NCBI RefSeq assembly: GCF_014645835.1 | Contig: NZ_BMMM01000009.1 | Location: 62,001-126,000 of the forward strand | Direction: 5' to 3' | Source: Streptomyces albiflavescens | GTDB lineage: Bacteria; Actinomycetota; Actinomycetes; Streptomycetales; Streptomycetaceae | DNA length: 64,000 bases | In this document: one piece after another, positions 1 through 7,722 of the stretch | Layout: every line of letters starts with the position of its first letter | How positions within the stretch are numbered: the first letter of the stretch is position 1 | Notes under the pieces: model-generated | Told to the model about the DNA's origin: nothing | Seen by the model: only the letters and a program-made list of their open reading frames with translations | Databases searched by the model: none | Translations under genes and position numbers: made by a program

Positions 1-927
1 CTCGCCGCGGTCGAGACCGTTTCGACGCACTTCACCGCCGATCTGGAGCGTTGCAGACGGGGCCGGCTGACGCGCGAGGAGTTCCTCGACCGCTACGGTC
101 ATCTCAGACCCGGTACATACGACATCACCGTACCGACGTACGCGGACGAACCTGACCGGTACCTGGCCACGCACACCGGCGACCGCACCCGCACGTCGGC
201 GCGGCGTGCCTACTCCCTGCCGGGCGCGGCCAGGGGACGCATCCAGCAAATGCTGGAGGAATTCGGCTTCGATTTCGGCGTGGACGTCCTTCTGGAATTC
301 GTCCGCGAAACACGTGTACTGCGTGAGCTGTACAAATTCGAGTTCACGAAGAACCTGAGCCGGGCCATGGACTTGATCGTCGCCTTCGGGTCACGGCACG
401 GTCTGTCACGGGACGAGTTGTCCTTCCTGTCCGTCGAGGATGTTCTGGCACTCGCGAACAGGGAGATCACCGCAGAGGACGTCGCCCGACTGCGGAGACT
501 CGCCGCGGCCAACCGACAGTCGTACGAGCTGAATGGGCTGGTGCATCTGCCGGACGTCATCACCGGCGAGCGTGACGTGGTGGTGATCGAGAACCAGGTC
601 CGCATCCCGAACTTCGTCACCAGCCACCGGGTGACCGCGCCAGTGGCCTTCGTCGACTGCGTCGCGATGCGGCGGTCCGCTCCCAGCCTGGCCGGACACA
701 TCGTATTGGCCGAGAACGCCGACCCCGGTTACGAGTGGCTCTTCTCCCACGATATCGCCGGGCTCGTCACCAGGTACGGCGGAGCGGCCTCCCATATGAC
801 CATCAGGTGCGCTGAGTTCGGCATACCGGCGGCGGTCGGCTGCGGGGAGACGATCTTCAACACGCTCGCCCAGGCCGGAACCGTCACCCTCGACTGCGGA
901 GAGAGAAGAGTCTTCGCCCTGGACTGA
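1..927 (+). CDS. PEP-utilising enzyme, C-terminal part (5' end outside window)
   Basis: The frame is open from the first base, so the gene begins upstream and only the last 308 codons are visible. Near the C-terminus (about residues 260-280 of the visible part) is the swivelling phosphohistidine domain motif GGAASHMTIRCAEFGIPAAV; the His in ASHM is the residue that carries the phosphoryl group in PEP synthase, pyruvate phosphate dikinase and related rifampin-phosphotransferase-type enzymes. The visible start contains RYGHLRPGTYDI, which is common in the linker of such multi-domain proteins. The nucleotide-binding domain is not visible, so the substrate cannot be named. PEP-dependent or dikinase-like phosphotransfer is an inference from this domain alone. 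Confidence 0.8.
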   Translation, partial: LAAVETVSTHFTADLERCRRGRLTREEFLDRYGHLRPGTYDITVPTYADEPDRYLATHTGDRTRTSARRAYSLPGAARGRIQQMLEEFGFDFGVDVLLEFVRETRVLRELYKFEFTKNLSRAMDLIVAFGSRHGLSRDELSFLSVEDVLALANREITAEDVARLRRLAAANRQSYELNGLVHLPDVITGERDVVVIENQVRIPNFVTSHRVTAPVAFVDCVAMRRSAPSLAGHIVLAENADPGYEWLFSHDIAGLVTRYGGAASHMTIRCAEFGIPAAVGCGETIFNTLAQAGTVTLDCGERRVFALD

Positions 928-964
928 GCCGGGCGCTGCCGCGCCAGGTGTGCGCCGGACAGGA

Positions 965-980
965 ACGCTTGGCCAAGCGT
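965..980. promoter_or_regulatory. Perfect 16-bp palindrome upstream of miaB
   Basis: acgcttggccaagcgt reads identically on both strands. It lies in the 79-bp gap before miaB, where the -35 region of the candidate miaB promoter would be. It has no T-tract, so an operator is more likely than a terminator. The binding protein is unknown. Confidence 0.4.
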
Positions 981-994
981 GTCTGGGGACCGCC

Positions 995-1000
995 TACCCT
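995..1000 (+). promoter_or_regulatory. Candidate -10 element of a leaderless miaB transcript
   Basis: TACCCT is followed by exactly 6 nt and then the miaB ATG at 1007, and no Shine-Dalgarno sequence precedes the ATG. A transcription start at the A of the ATG would give a leaderless mRNA, which is common in Streptomyces. No good -35 is visible. Confidence 0.45.
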
Positions 1001-1006
1001 TGAGAC

Positions 1007-2536
1007 ATGACCAGCAGCAGCGACCGGAGCCAGGCAGTGGACGTTCAGGAACCCAGAACCTACGAAGTGCGCACTTACGGGTGCCAGATGAACGTCCACG
1101 ATTCCGAGCGGCTCTCGGGGTTGCTCGAAGACGCCGGTTACGTGCGCGCCTCCGAAGGTTCGGACGGCGACGCGGACGTGGTCGTCTTCAACACCTGCGC
1201 CGTACGGGAAAACGCCGACAACCGGCTGTACGGCAACCTCGGCCGCCTCGCCCCGATGAAGACGAAGCGCCCCGGGATGCAGATCGCCGTCGGTGGCTGT
1301 CTCGCGCAGAAGGACCGCGACACCATCGTGAAGAAGGCGCCCTGGGTGGACGTCGTCTTCGGGACGCACAACATCGGCAAGCTTCCGGTCCTCCTGGAGC
1401 GCGCCCGCGTACAGGAAGAGGCGCAGGTCGAGATCGCCGAGTCGCTCGAGGCGTTCCCGTCGACGCTGCCGACCCGCCGCGAGAGCGCGTACGCCGCCTG
1501 GGTCTCCATCTCGGTGGGCTGCAACAACACCTGCACCTTCTGCATCGTCCCGGCGCTGCGCGGCAAGGAGAAGGACCGCAGGACCGGCGACATCCTGGCC
1601 GAGATCGAGGCCCTGGTCGGCGAGGGCGTCTCCGAGATCACGCTGCTCGGGCAGAACGTAAACGCTTACGGCAGCGACATCGGCGACCGCGAGGCCTTCA
1701 GCAAGCTGCTGCGGGCCTGTGGCGAGATCGAGGGCCTGGAGCGTGTGCGCTTCACCTCGCCGCACCCCCGCGACTTCACCGACGACGTGATCGCCGCCAT
1801 GGCCGAGACGCCGAACGTGATGCCGCAGCTGCACATGCCGATGCAGTCCGGTTCGGACACCGTCCTGAAGGCCATGCGCCGCTCCTACCGCCAGGATCGC
1901 TACTTGGGGATCATCGAAAAGGTGCGGGCCACCATCCCGCACGCGGCGATCACCACCGACATCATCGTGGGCTTCCCCGGCGAGACCGAGGAGGACTTCG
2001 AGCAGACCCTCCACGCGGTCCGCGAAGCCCGCTTCGCGCAGGCCTTCACCTTCCAGTACTCCAAGCGTCCCGGCACCCCGGCGGCCACCATGGAGGGGCA
2101 GATCCCCAAGGAGGTCGTCCAGGCGCGCTACGAGCGTCTCGTCGCCCTCCAGGAGGAGATCTCCTGGGACGAGAACAAGAAGCAGGTCGGCCGCACCCTG
2201 GAGCTGATGGTCGCCGAGGGCGAGGGCCGCAAGGACGGCGCCACCCACCGCCTCTCCGGTCGCGCCCCCGACAACCGCCTGGTCCACTTCACCAAGCCCG
2301 ACGAAGAGGTGCGCCCCGGCGACGTCGTCACCGTCGAGATCACCTACGCCGCCCCGCACCACCTGCTCGCCGAGGGCGCCGTCCTGGATGTCCGCCGCAC
2401 GCGCGCGGGGGACGCCTGGGAGAAGCGCAACGCAGCCGAGGCCGCGAAGCCTGCGGGCGTCATGCTGGGGCTGCCGAAGATCGGAGCTCCGGAGCCGCTG
2501 CCGGTGGCCACGGGCAGCGGGTGCGGCTGCGACTGA
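1007..2536 (+). CDS. miaB: tRNA-2-methylthio-N6-dimethylallyladenosine synthase MiaB
   Basis: This 509-residue radical-SAM methylthiotransferase adds the 2-methylthio group to i6A at tRNA position 37. The N-terminal domain supplies the three Cys of the auxiliary 4Fe-4S cluster: C26 in TYGCQMN, C64 in FNTCAVRE and C98 in GGCLAQKD. The radical SAM cluster is the CxxxCxxC motif C172, C176 and C179 in [23 protein letters not shown]-like RNA-binding region follows in the last 150 residues, and the tail ends with a short Cys/Gly stretch (GSGCGCD). MiaA, which makes the i6A substrate, is encoded 2 kb downstream. The start is the first ATG of the conserved frame and appears to be leaderless. Confidence 0.96.
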   Translation: MTSSSDRSQAVDVQEPRTYEVRTYGCQMNVHDSERLSGLLEDAGYVRASEGSDGDADVVVFNTCAVRENADNRLYGNLGRLAPMKTKRPGMQIAVGGCLAQKDRDTIVKKAPWVDVVFGTHNIGKLPVLLERARVQEEAQVEIAESLEAFPSTLPTRRESAYAAWVSISVGCNNTCTFCIVPALRGKEKDRRTGDILAEIEALVGEGVSEITLLGQNVNAYGSDIGDREAFSKLLRACGEIEGLERVRFTSPHPRDFTDDVIAAMAETPNVMPQLHMPMQSGSDTVLKAMRRSYRQDRYLGIIEKVRATIPHAAITTDIIVGFPGETEEDFEQTLHAVREARFAQAFTFQYSKRPGTPAATMEGQIPKEVVQARYERLVALQEEISWDENKKQVGRTLELMVAEGEGRKDGATHRLSGRAPDNRLVHFTKPDEEVRPGDVVTVEITYAAPHHLLAEGAVLDVRRTRAGDAWEKRNAAEAAKPAGVMLGLPKIGAPEPLPVATGSGCGCD

Positions 2537-2548
2537 CCGGGCCGAGCG

Positions 2549-2857
2549 TTGACGACGGGGGACGGGCGAACGGCTCGATGGGCACTGCTGCTGGACAAAC
2601 CACCCGGTGAGGGGCCGTTGCGCAGGCAGTACGAACTGATGGCGACGGTCGACGGCACGCACGAGGAGGCCGTGACACGGTTCGGTGAGTTCGTACGGCT
2701 GTACCGCCCGAAGCACCCGCTCTACCCGGTGCGGATGCGGCGGTACCGCACCGGTGACGGCTGGATGGTCATCGGCGACGGCTCGGCCGGCGGCGTGTTC
2801 ACGTACCACTTCCTGCTCACCGAGCTGGAGTGGGATTCGGGACAGATCACCTACTGA
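2549..2857 (+). CDS. Small conserved hypothetical protein after miaB
   Basis: A 102-residue protein starting at a TTG 12 bp after miaB; an in-frame ATG at 2639 (residue 31) is the alternative start. It is charged and soluble, with no membrane segment, signal peptide or recognisable catalytic motif. Residues 30-70 are rich in Arg, Tyr and Pro, and the C-terminus (VFTYHFLLTELEWDSGQITY) looks like paired beta strands. The position directly behind miaB and the tight spacing suggest co-transcription. From memory this small gene is conserved behind miaB in Streptomyces. I do not recognise a function. Confidence 0.7.
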   Translation: MTTGDGRTARWALLLDKPPGEGPLRRQYELMATVDGTHEEAVTRFGEFVRLYRPKHPLYPVRMRRYRTGDGWMVIGDGSAGGVFTYHFLLTELEWDSGQITY

Positions 2858-2863
2858 GCGCGT

Positions 2864-2869
2864 TACGCT
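2864..2869 (+). promoter_or_regulatory. Candidate -10 element for leaderless extradiol-like gene
   Basis: TACGCT lies 7 nt before the ATG at 2877, which has no Shine-Dalgarno sequence. The geometry matches the candidate elements before miaB and dapF. Confidence 0.4.
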
Positions 2870-2876
2870 GCCGATC

Positions 2877-3605
2877 ATGCTTGTAGCCGCCGCAGTCTGC
2901 CCCTGTCCGCCGCTGCTCGTCCCCCAGGTCGCCGCCGGTGCGGCGCCCGAACTGGATGCCGCGCGCGCGGCATGCACGGACGCCCTGGGCTTGCTCGCCG
3001 CCTCCCGCCCCGACCTGCTGGTCGTCGTGGGCCCCGCCGAGCAGAGCGGGCGTGGACCGCACCCACAGGGCACGCGGGGCTCGTTCCGCGGATTCGGTGT
3101 CGATCTCGACGTACGCCTCGGGGAAGACAAGCCGGGTCCCGGGGCCGCGGAGCGTTCGGCACGTGAGCTTCCGCCCTCGCTCGCCGTCGCCGCATGGCTG
3201 CTGGAACGCACGGGTTGGTCCGACGCTCCCGTCGAAGGTCTCGGGGTGGGGGAACCTCTCGAGGCCGAGCGGTGTATCCACGTCGGAGGGGAAATCGCTG
3301 GTCGGGCCGAGCGGGTGGCACTGCTGGTGATGGGCGACGCCAGCGCGTGCCGGACGCTCAAGGCGCCGGGCTATCTGGACGAGCGCGCGGCGGGCTTCGA
3401 CGCGGAGATCGCTCGTGCGCTGGGCGCGGCGGACGTGGCGGCCCTCGAGGCGCTGGACGCCGAACTGGCCCATGAGCTCAAGGTTTCGGGGCGAGCCCCC
3501 TGGCAGGTCCTCGCGGGCGCGGCCGAGGGCGCGGGGCTGGGCGGCGCGCTGCTCTACGACGATGCGCCGTACGGGGTGGGATATCTGGTGGCGGCCTGGT
3601 CGTAG
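2877..3605 (+). CDS. Class III extradiol dioxygenase subunit B-like protein
   Basis: A 242-residue protein starting MLVAAAVCPCPPLLVPQVAAG. The N-terminus (PCPPLLVP) and the hydrophobic strand DLLVVVGP resemble the LigB-like alpha/beta fold of class III extradiol ring-cleavage dioxygenases and their relatives (Memo family). I do not see a convincing set of iron-ligand His residues, so a ring-cleaving reaction should not be assumed. Core-genome position between miaB and miaA argues for a housekeeping role. Start: the frame stays open further upstream, but the ATG at 2877 sits just after the previous gene and matches a candidate -10 giving a leaderless mRNA. Confidence 0.8.
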   Translation: MLVAAAVCPCPPLLVPQVAAGAAPELDAARAACTDALGLLAASRPDLLVVVGPAEQSGRGPHPQGTRGSFRGFGVDLDVRLGEDKPGPGAAERSARELPPSLAVAAWLLERTGWSDAPVEGLGVGEPLEAERCIHVGGEIAGRAERVALLVMGDASACRTLKAPGYLDERAAGFDAEIARALGAADVAALEALDAELAHELKVSGRAPWQVLAGAAEGAGLGGALLYDDAPYGVGYLVAAWS

Positions 3606-3624
3606 CGGGCCTTCTCAAGAAAGT

Positions 3625-3643
3625 CGCGGCTCTTTGAGCCGTG
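3625..3643 (+). terminator. Short hairpin after the extradiol-like gene
   Basis: cggctc-ttt-gagccg extends by two further pairs (one G-U) to an 8-bp stem, 20 bp after the stop codon. There is no T-tract, as is usual in Streptomyces. The remaining 200 bp up to the convergent gene at 3843 shows nothing else. Confidence 0.45.
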
Positions 3644-3842
3644 CGGGTCCGAAGACGGCGAGACGGCCCCAGGCACCGTTCTGGGCCGCTCCGCCCGCAT
3701 GCGGCCCTGAGCGGATTGGGTCCCGGGCCTGGACACGGTTCGGAGCGGACTCGACCCTCCGGGGCTGCCGGGGACCGGACCTGAGCACGGCGGACGGCCG
3801 GGAGCCCTGGATGCTCCGCGGCAGTCCGCCGATGTGTGTCGT

Positions 3843-4106
3843 TCAGGAGGCCGGAGGCGTTGTCGGCGTGTCCGGCGGAGGCGTGACGCCGTCACTGTCC
3901 TTGTGCGCGAGTCGGTCCATGGCGCCCTTCGCCTTGCCCGTGCCCGTCTGGATCTTGTCGCTGTACTTGTGCTTGGTCTTCTCGTCGACCACCTTCGCGG
4001 CCTTGTCGAGACCGTGAGTGACCTTGTCGCCGTGTTGCTGCGCGAGGTCCGAGACCTTGTCCTTGGCAGGCGCCAGCTTGGCCTTGAGATTCTCCAGGAG
4101 ACCCAT
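3843..4106 (-). CDS. Antitoxin-like small basic protein (Rv0909/MT0933 type)
   Basis: An 87-residue protein beginning MGLLENLKAKLAPAKDKVSD. It is Lys/Asp-rich and helical, with repeated KDKV, KVTHGLDKAAKVVDEKTKHKYSDKI and GKAKGAMDRLA segments, followed by a Pro/Thr-rich disordered tail. This resembles the actinobacterial family annotated as MT0933-like antitoxins, which also resembles CsbD or Asp23-like stress proteins. No toxin gene adjoins it; the neighbour on the same strand is the small acidic gene ending at 4131. The antitoxin label is family-level inference, and a stress protein is an equal alternative. The start codon has GAGGGAAGGT upstream, a good ribosome binding site. Confidence 0.75.
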   Translation of the reverse strand: MGLLENLKAKLAPAKDKVSDLAQQHGDKVTHGLDKAAKVVDEKTKHKYSDKIQTGTGKAKGAMDRLAHKDSDGVTPPPDTPTTPPAS

Positions 4107-4130
4107 GGTTCACCTTCCCTCGCGGGGCAG

Positions 4131-4376
4131 TTACTTGCGGGCGCCTTCGCCGGCCTCGTTGTCGGCGGCCTTCTCGGCGGTCTGCTGCTGAGGGATGTCG
4201 ACGTCCTCCGTGGTGGCGGCCTCGGCGGTCTCCTCCGCGGTCGCCTCGCCCTCGGTCGGGGACGAACCCTTCGCCTGCTCCGCCACCTCCGCCTCGGTCT
4301 CGGCCGTCTGTGCCTCGGCGGTTGACGCCTCCTCCGTAGCCTTCGACCTCCGGAGAAGTCGTGCAAAAACGCCCAT
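4131..4376 (-). CDS. Small acidic Ala/Glu/Thr-rich hypothetical protein
   Basis: An 81-residue protein (MGVFARLLRR at the start) with a short basic amphipathic N-terminus followed by a tail made almost entirely of A, E, T and Q, so probably disordered. A GTG six bases upstream is also possible, but GGAG with 5-bp spacing favours the ATG at 4376. It is 24 bp upstream of and codirectional with the antitoxin-like gene, so the two are probably one transcript. The opposite charge of the two products hints at an interaction; that is speculation. No function is recognised. Confidence 0.6.
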   Translation of the reverse strand: MGVFARLLRRSKATEEASTAEAQTAETEAEVAEQAKGSSPTEGEATAEETAEAATTEDVDIPQQQTAEKAADNEAGEGARK

Positions 4377-4559
4377 ATCCACTCCATACGTTACTCGTGA
4401 GGGCGAAATCCCGCGTCACCCGGTGCGTCCCATTGCGTCGCCCGGGTCACCGGTCCTGGAAAACCGGCGGCTGGAACCTCGCAACAGGCAACGACGCGGG
4501 AAGCGTGCCGTCACGTAACTCGTTCGAGGAGGGGCTGTGGGGTTTGCGAGACTGGGACG

Positions 4560-5498
4560 GTGAGTAGCGCACCCCCCGCCCCCCGGGTCATCGCAGTCGT
4601 CGGACCGACCGCGGCAGGAAAGTCCGATCTGGGCGTTTTCCTCGCCCAACGTCTCGGAGGAGAGGTCGTCAACGCCGACTCCATGCAGTTGTACCGAGGG
4701 ATGGACATCGGCACCGCCAAGCTGACGCCCGAGGAGCGCGGAGGGATCCCGCATCACCTCCTGGACATCTGGGACGTGACGGTCACGGCCAGCGTCGCCG
4801 AGTACCAGCGGCTCGCCCGCGCCCGCATCGACGCGCTGCTCGCCGAGGGCCGCTGGCCGATTCTGGTGGGCGGCTCAGGGCTGTACGTCCGCGGGGCCGT
4901 CGACAACCTGGAGTTCCCCGGCACGGACCCCGAGGTACGGGCCCGGCTGGAGGAGGAGCTCACGCTGCGCGGCTCCGGCGCGTTGCACGCGCGTCTGGCG
5001 ATGGCGGACCCCGAGGCCGCCCACGCGATCCTGCCGAGCAACGGCCGCCGTATCGTCCGCGCCCTCGAAGTCATCGAGATCACCGGCAAGCCCTTCACCG
5101 CGAACCTCCCGGGCCACGACTCGGTGTACGACACCCTCCAGATCGGCGTCGACGTGGCGCGTCCCGAACTCGACGAGCGCATCGCGCGCAGGGTCGACCG
5201 GATGTGGGCGGCGGGGCTCGTCGACGAGGTGCGCGCCCTTGAGACGCAGGGCTTGCGTGAGGGGCGCACGGCATCACGCGCACTCGGATATCAGCAGGTC
5301 CTTGCGGCGCTCGCGGGGGAGTGCACCGAGGAAGAGGCGCGCGCCGAGACCGTACGCGCCACCAAGCGCTTCGCCCGCCGTCAGGATTCGTGGTTCCGGC
5401 GCGACCCTCGGGTGCATTGGCTCAGTGGGGCTGCGGCGGACCTCACGGAACTCCCGGAGCTCGCAATGGCGTTGGTCGAACGACCGGTCACAGCCTGA
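4560..5498 (+). CDS. miaA: tRNA dimethylallyltransferase MiaA
   Basis: A 312-residue isopentenyltransferase that transfers the dimethylallyl group from DMAPP to N6 of A37 in tRNAs reading UNN codons, producing the MiaB substrate. The P-loop GPTAAGKS is at residues 15-22, followed by the family motifs NADSMQLYRGMDIGTAK and IPHHLLDI, and VGGSGLYVR around residue 105. The C-terminal region has the usual TKRFARRQDSWFRRD motif. Length is normal for the family. The start is GTG at 4560, immediately before the conserved N-terminus, with only a weak ribosome binding site (gggac). Confidence 0.96.
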   Translation: MSSAPPAPRVIAVVGPTAAGKSDLGVFLAQRLGGEVVNADSMQLYRGMDIGTAKLTPEERGGIPHHLLDIWDVTVTASVAEYQRLARARIDALLAEGRWPILVGGSGLYVRGAVDNLEFPGTDPEVRARLEEELTLRGSGALHARLAMADPEAAHAILPSNGRRIVRALEVIEITGKPFTANLPGHDSVYDTLQIGVDVARPELDERIARRVDRMWAAGLVDEVRALETQGLREGRTASRALGYQQVLAALAGECTEEEARAETVRATKRFARRQDSWFRRDPRVHWLSGAAADLTELPELAMALVERPVTA

Positions 5499-5605
5499 TC
5501 ACGTCATGGCATCGGGACGCTCCGGCCGTCATCCCGGCCTATGGTGGCGTGCCATCATCGAGCTTCGATCGACCAGTGAAGTCCGAGTTGGGAGGGCGCG
5601 TGGCG

Positions 5606-6133
5606 ATGGAGGCCGGCCCTCGCGACACTGCACGAGACGCTGAGCACGGTGCCGATCCGGACGGAGATCGTCTGGGCATCGATCCGGGTGACGAGACAGG
5701 TCTGGGCGGGGAGCGTCTGAGCTCCGACGGACCCGAGGACACCCCGGGAGGGGTGACCGCCGATGGGCCCGAGCCCGGCGAGATGTCCCCGGGGCCCGAG
5801 GTCGAGGTCGAGCTGCGCCCGCAGCGCCGGCTGCGCATCTGGCAGCTGGCGCCCATCGTGACGCTGGCCGCTACCGGCTCGCTGATGTTCGCCTTCCCGT
5901 TGGCCTTCGAGTTCGGTGACGGCGGTGCCGTGGTCGCCATGCTCGGCCTGCTGATCTGCTCGTGCGCCGCGGGCTGGGGCATGATGGCCGCCCGCCGGGT
6001 CGGCTATACCTGGCCGGGGTTCCCGCAGCGCGGCTCCGGCAGCCGTCCGGACTGGCGCGTGGTGATCGCGTACGTCGTGGTGGTCGCGGCGGTGGCGGTG
6101 CTCGCAGTGTGGCGCGTGGCCCGGCTGCGCTGA
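5606..6133 (+). CDS. Small integral membrane protein, unknown function
   Basis: A 175-residue protein. The first 75 residues are hydrophilic and rich in Asp, Gly and Pro. The C-terminal half has three predicted membrane segments (IVTLAATGSLMFAFPLAF, VVAMLGLLICSCAAGWGMM and VVIAYVVVVAAVAVLAVW). Start choice: GGAGGG at 5591 lies 9 bp before the ATG at 5606; a GTG at 5600 would be only 3 bp away. It lies between miaA and dapF on the same strand, but over 100 bp from each. No family is recognised. Confidence 0.75.
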   Translation: MEAGPRDTARDAEHGADPDGDRLGIDPGDETGLGGERLSSDGPEDTPGGVTADGPEPGEMSPGPEVEVELRPQRRLRIWQLAPIVTLAATGSLMFAFPLAFEFGDGGAVVAMLGLLICSCAAGWGMMAARRVGYTWPGFPQRGSGSRPDWRVVIAYVVVVAAVAVLAVWRVARLR

Positions 6134-6268
6134 CTCCGAGGCACGGCCCGGCTGTCGTGGCCCCGAGGCAGAGCCCGACTGTGCCGATCCGTCCTCCTGG
6201 CCCGATCCGTCCTGGTGGCCGTACTCCGCAGACGCTCCCACGTGGGCCGGAGTGCCCTACTGACCCCG

Positions 6269-6274
6269 TACGAT
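6269..6274 (+). promoter_or_regulatory. Candidate -10 element of a leaderless dapF transcript
   Basis: TACGAT is separated by exactly 6 nt (cgaggg) from the ATG at 6281. The GAGGG directly abuts the ATG, too close to serve as a ribosome binding site, which fits a leaderless start. Confidence 0.45.
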
Positions 6275-6280
6275 CGAGGG

Positions 6281-7150
6281 ATGAGCACGCGGATCGCCTT
6301 CCTCAAGGGCCACGGGACCGAGAACGACTTCGTGATCATCCCCGACCCCGAGAACGCCATCGACCTGCCCCCGACCGCCGTCGCGGCCCTGTGTGACCGT
6401 CGCGCGGGCATCGGTGGTGACGGTCTGCTCCATGTCGTACGGTCCGCCGCGCACCCCGAGGCCAAGGAGATGGCGGCCGAGGCGGAGTGGTTCATGGACT
6501 ACCGCAACGGCGACGGCTCGATCGCGGAGATGTGCGGCAACGGAGTCCGTGTGTTCGCGCACTACCTTCAGCGTGCCGGTCATGTGGCCGAAGGGGACAT
6601 CGCGATCGCCACGCGCGGGGGCGTGAAGAACGTGCACCTTGTCAAGGAAGGTGACGTGACGGTCGGTATGGGCAAGGCGCTCCTCCCCGGAGGGGACGTC
6701 ACCGTGAGTGTCGGCGAGCGCAGCTGGCCCGCGCTCAACGTCAACATGGGCAACCCGCACGCCGTCAGCTTCGTGGACGACCTCGCGCACGCCGGTGACC
6801 TGTTCACACCGCCGCCGTTCAGCCCGGCGTCGGCGTACCCGGACGGGGTCAATGTCGAGTTCGTGGTCGATCGGGGTCCGCGTCACGTGGCCCTGCGCGT
6901 CCACGAGCGCGGCGCCGGAGAGACCCGCTCGTGCGGCACGGGCGCGTGTGCCGTGGCCGTCGCCGCGGCCCGCCGCGACGGCGCCGACCCTGCCGTGACC
7001 GGGGTTCCTGCGACGTACACGGTCGACGTACCCGGCGGGCGCCTGGTGATCACCGAGCACGCGGACGGCGAGATCGAGATGACGGGACCCGCGGTGATTG
7101 TCGCCGAGGGCGAGATCGACGCGGAGTGGCTCGACGCCGCGCGCCACTGA
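6281..7150 (+). CDS. dapF: Diaminopimelate epimerase DapF
   Basis: A 289-residue cofactor-independent epimerase converting LL- to meso-diaminopimelate. In Streptomyces the LL isomer goes into peptidoglycan and the meso isomer to lysine. The two catalytic Cys are visible: C85 in EMCGNGVR and C218 in RSCGTGACAVA. The substrate-binding GHGTENDF motif at residues 10-17 fixes the N-terminus to this ATG. Length is typical. The stop codon lies inside the first unit of the 33-bp repeat array, so the array has grown out of the gene's 3' end. Confidence 0.96.
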   Translation: MSTRIAFLKGHGTENDFVIIPDPENAIDLPPTAVAALCDRRAGIGGDGLLHVVRSAAHPEAKEMAAEAEWFMDYRNGDGSIAEMCGNGVRVFAHYLQRAGHVAEGDIAIATRGGVKNVHLVKEGDVTVGMGKALLPGGDVTVSVGERSWPALNVNMGNPHAVSFVDDLAHAGDLFTPPPFSPASAYPDGVNVEFVVDRGPRHVALRVHERGAGETRSCGTGACAVAVAAARRDGADPAVTGVPATYTVDVPGGRLVITEHADGEIEMTGPAVIVAEGEIDAEWLDAARH

Positions 7151-7385
7151 GCGTTTCCGGGGCACGGCGCCGCGCACCCCTGGGCGCTCCCGCTTGTCGC
7201 GCCGGGCATTCCTGAGCGCTCCCGGTGTGGCGTCGCGCGCTCCTGATCGTTGCCGGTGTGTGGCGTCGCGCGCTCCTGATCGTTGCCGGTGTGTGGCGTC
7301 GCGCGCTCCTGATCGTTGCCGGTGTGTGGCGTCGCGCGCTCCTGATCGTTGCCGGTGTGCAGCGCCGCGCACTACTGAGCCTCCG
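7130..7385 (+). repeat. Degenerate 33-bp tandem array starting at the dapF stop codon
   Basis: Units share a core like cgtcgcgcgctcctgatcgt. The conserved TGA/TGG positions are 7148 (the dapF stop), 7181, 7213, 7244, 7277, 7310, 7343 and 7376, giving periods of 33, 32, 31, 33, 33, 33 and 33 bp. The units at 7244, 7277, 7310 and 7343 are identical over the core, and the outer units are diverged. A further degraded copy lies near 7461. The array is too regular for chance and the units abut without spacers, so it is not a CRISPR. No reading frame through it looks like a protein. Confidence 0.9.
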
Positions 7386-7722
7386 CCAGATTCGGCGCGC
7401 ACCTTCCGGCCCACGATGCGGCCCGCGCCCGAGCCCCGCGGTTTTGACGCCGCGCACCCCTGAGGTTCTGTGGCGTCGTACCCCGCTTCACCTCCCCCGA
7501 GCCAGGTGTGGGCCCTCCCGCCCGTTCCAAAAGTTCGAAACCGTAAACCCCAGAACCTTCGCTCGAATGGGTGATCCGTTTCACGCTCGGCGAGAGGCGG
7601 TCAGCCGAGCGTGGTGGGCTCGGTAGCATCAAGCACCGGCCCGGACGGGGGATCGACGCCATCCCCTGAGCCGTGTTCGCCATGGGGCACCCGTCCGCCG
7701 GTCTACGCAGCCGGAGGTGCCC
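7386..7722. other. Spacer upstream of rshA with a perfect hairpin
   Basis: No gene is seen. The notable element is a 10-bp perfect inverted repeat, cacgctcggc at 7582-7591 and gccgagcgtg at 7604-7613, with a 12-nt loop. It sits just before a possible -10 (TAGCAT, 7622-7627), so it could be an operator at the rshA promoter. A short AT-richer stretch (ccaaaagttcgaaaccgtaa) lies near 7530. Confidence 0.5.

Noticed and set aside
7130-7385. CRISPR array
   Set aside because: The 33-bp units abut with no unique spacers and there are no cas genes.
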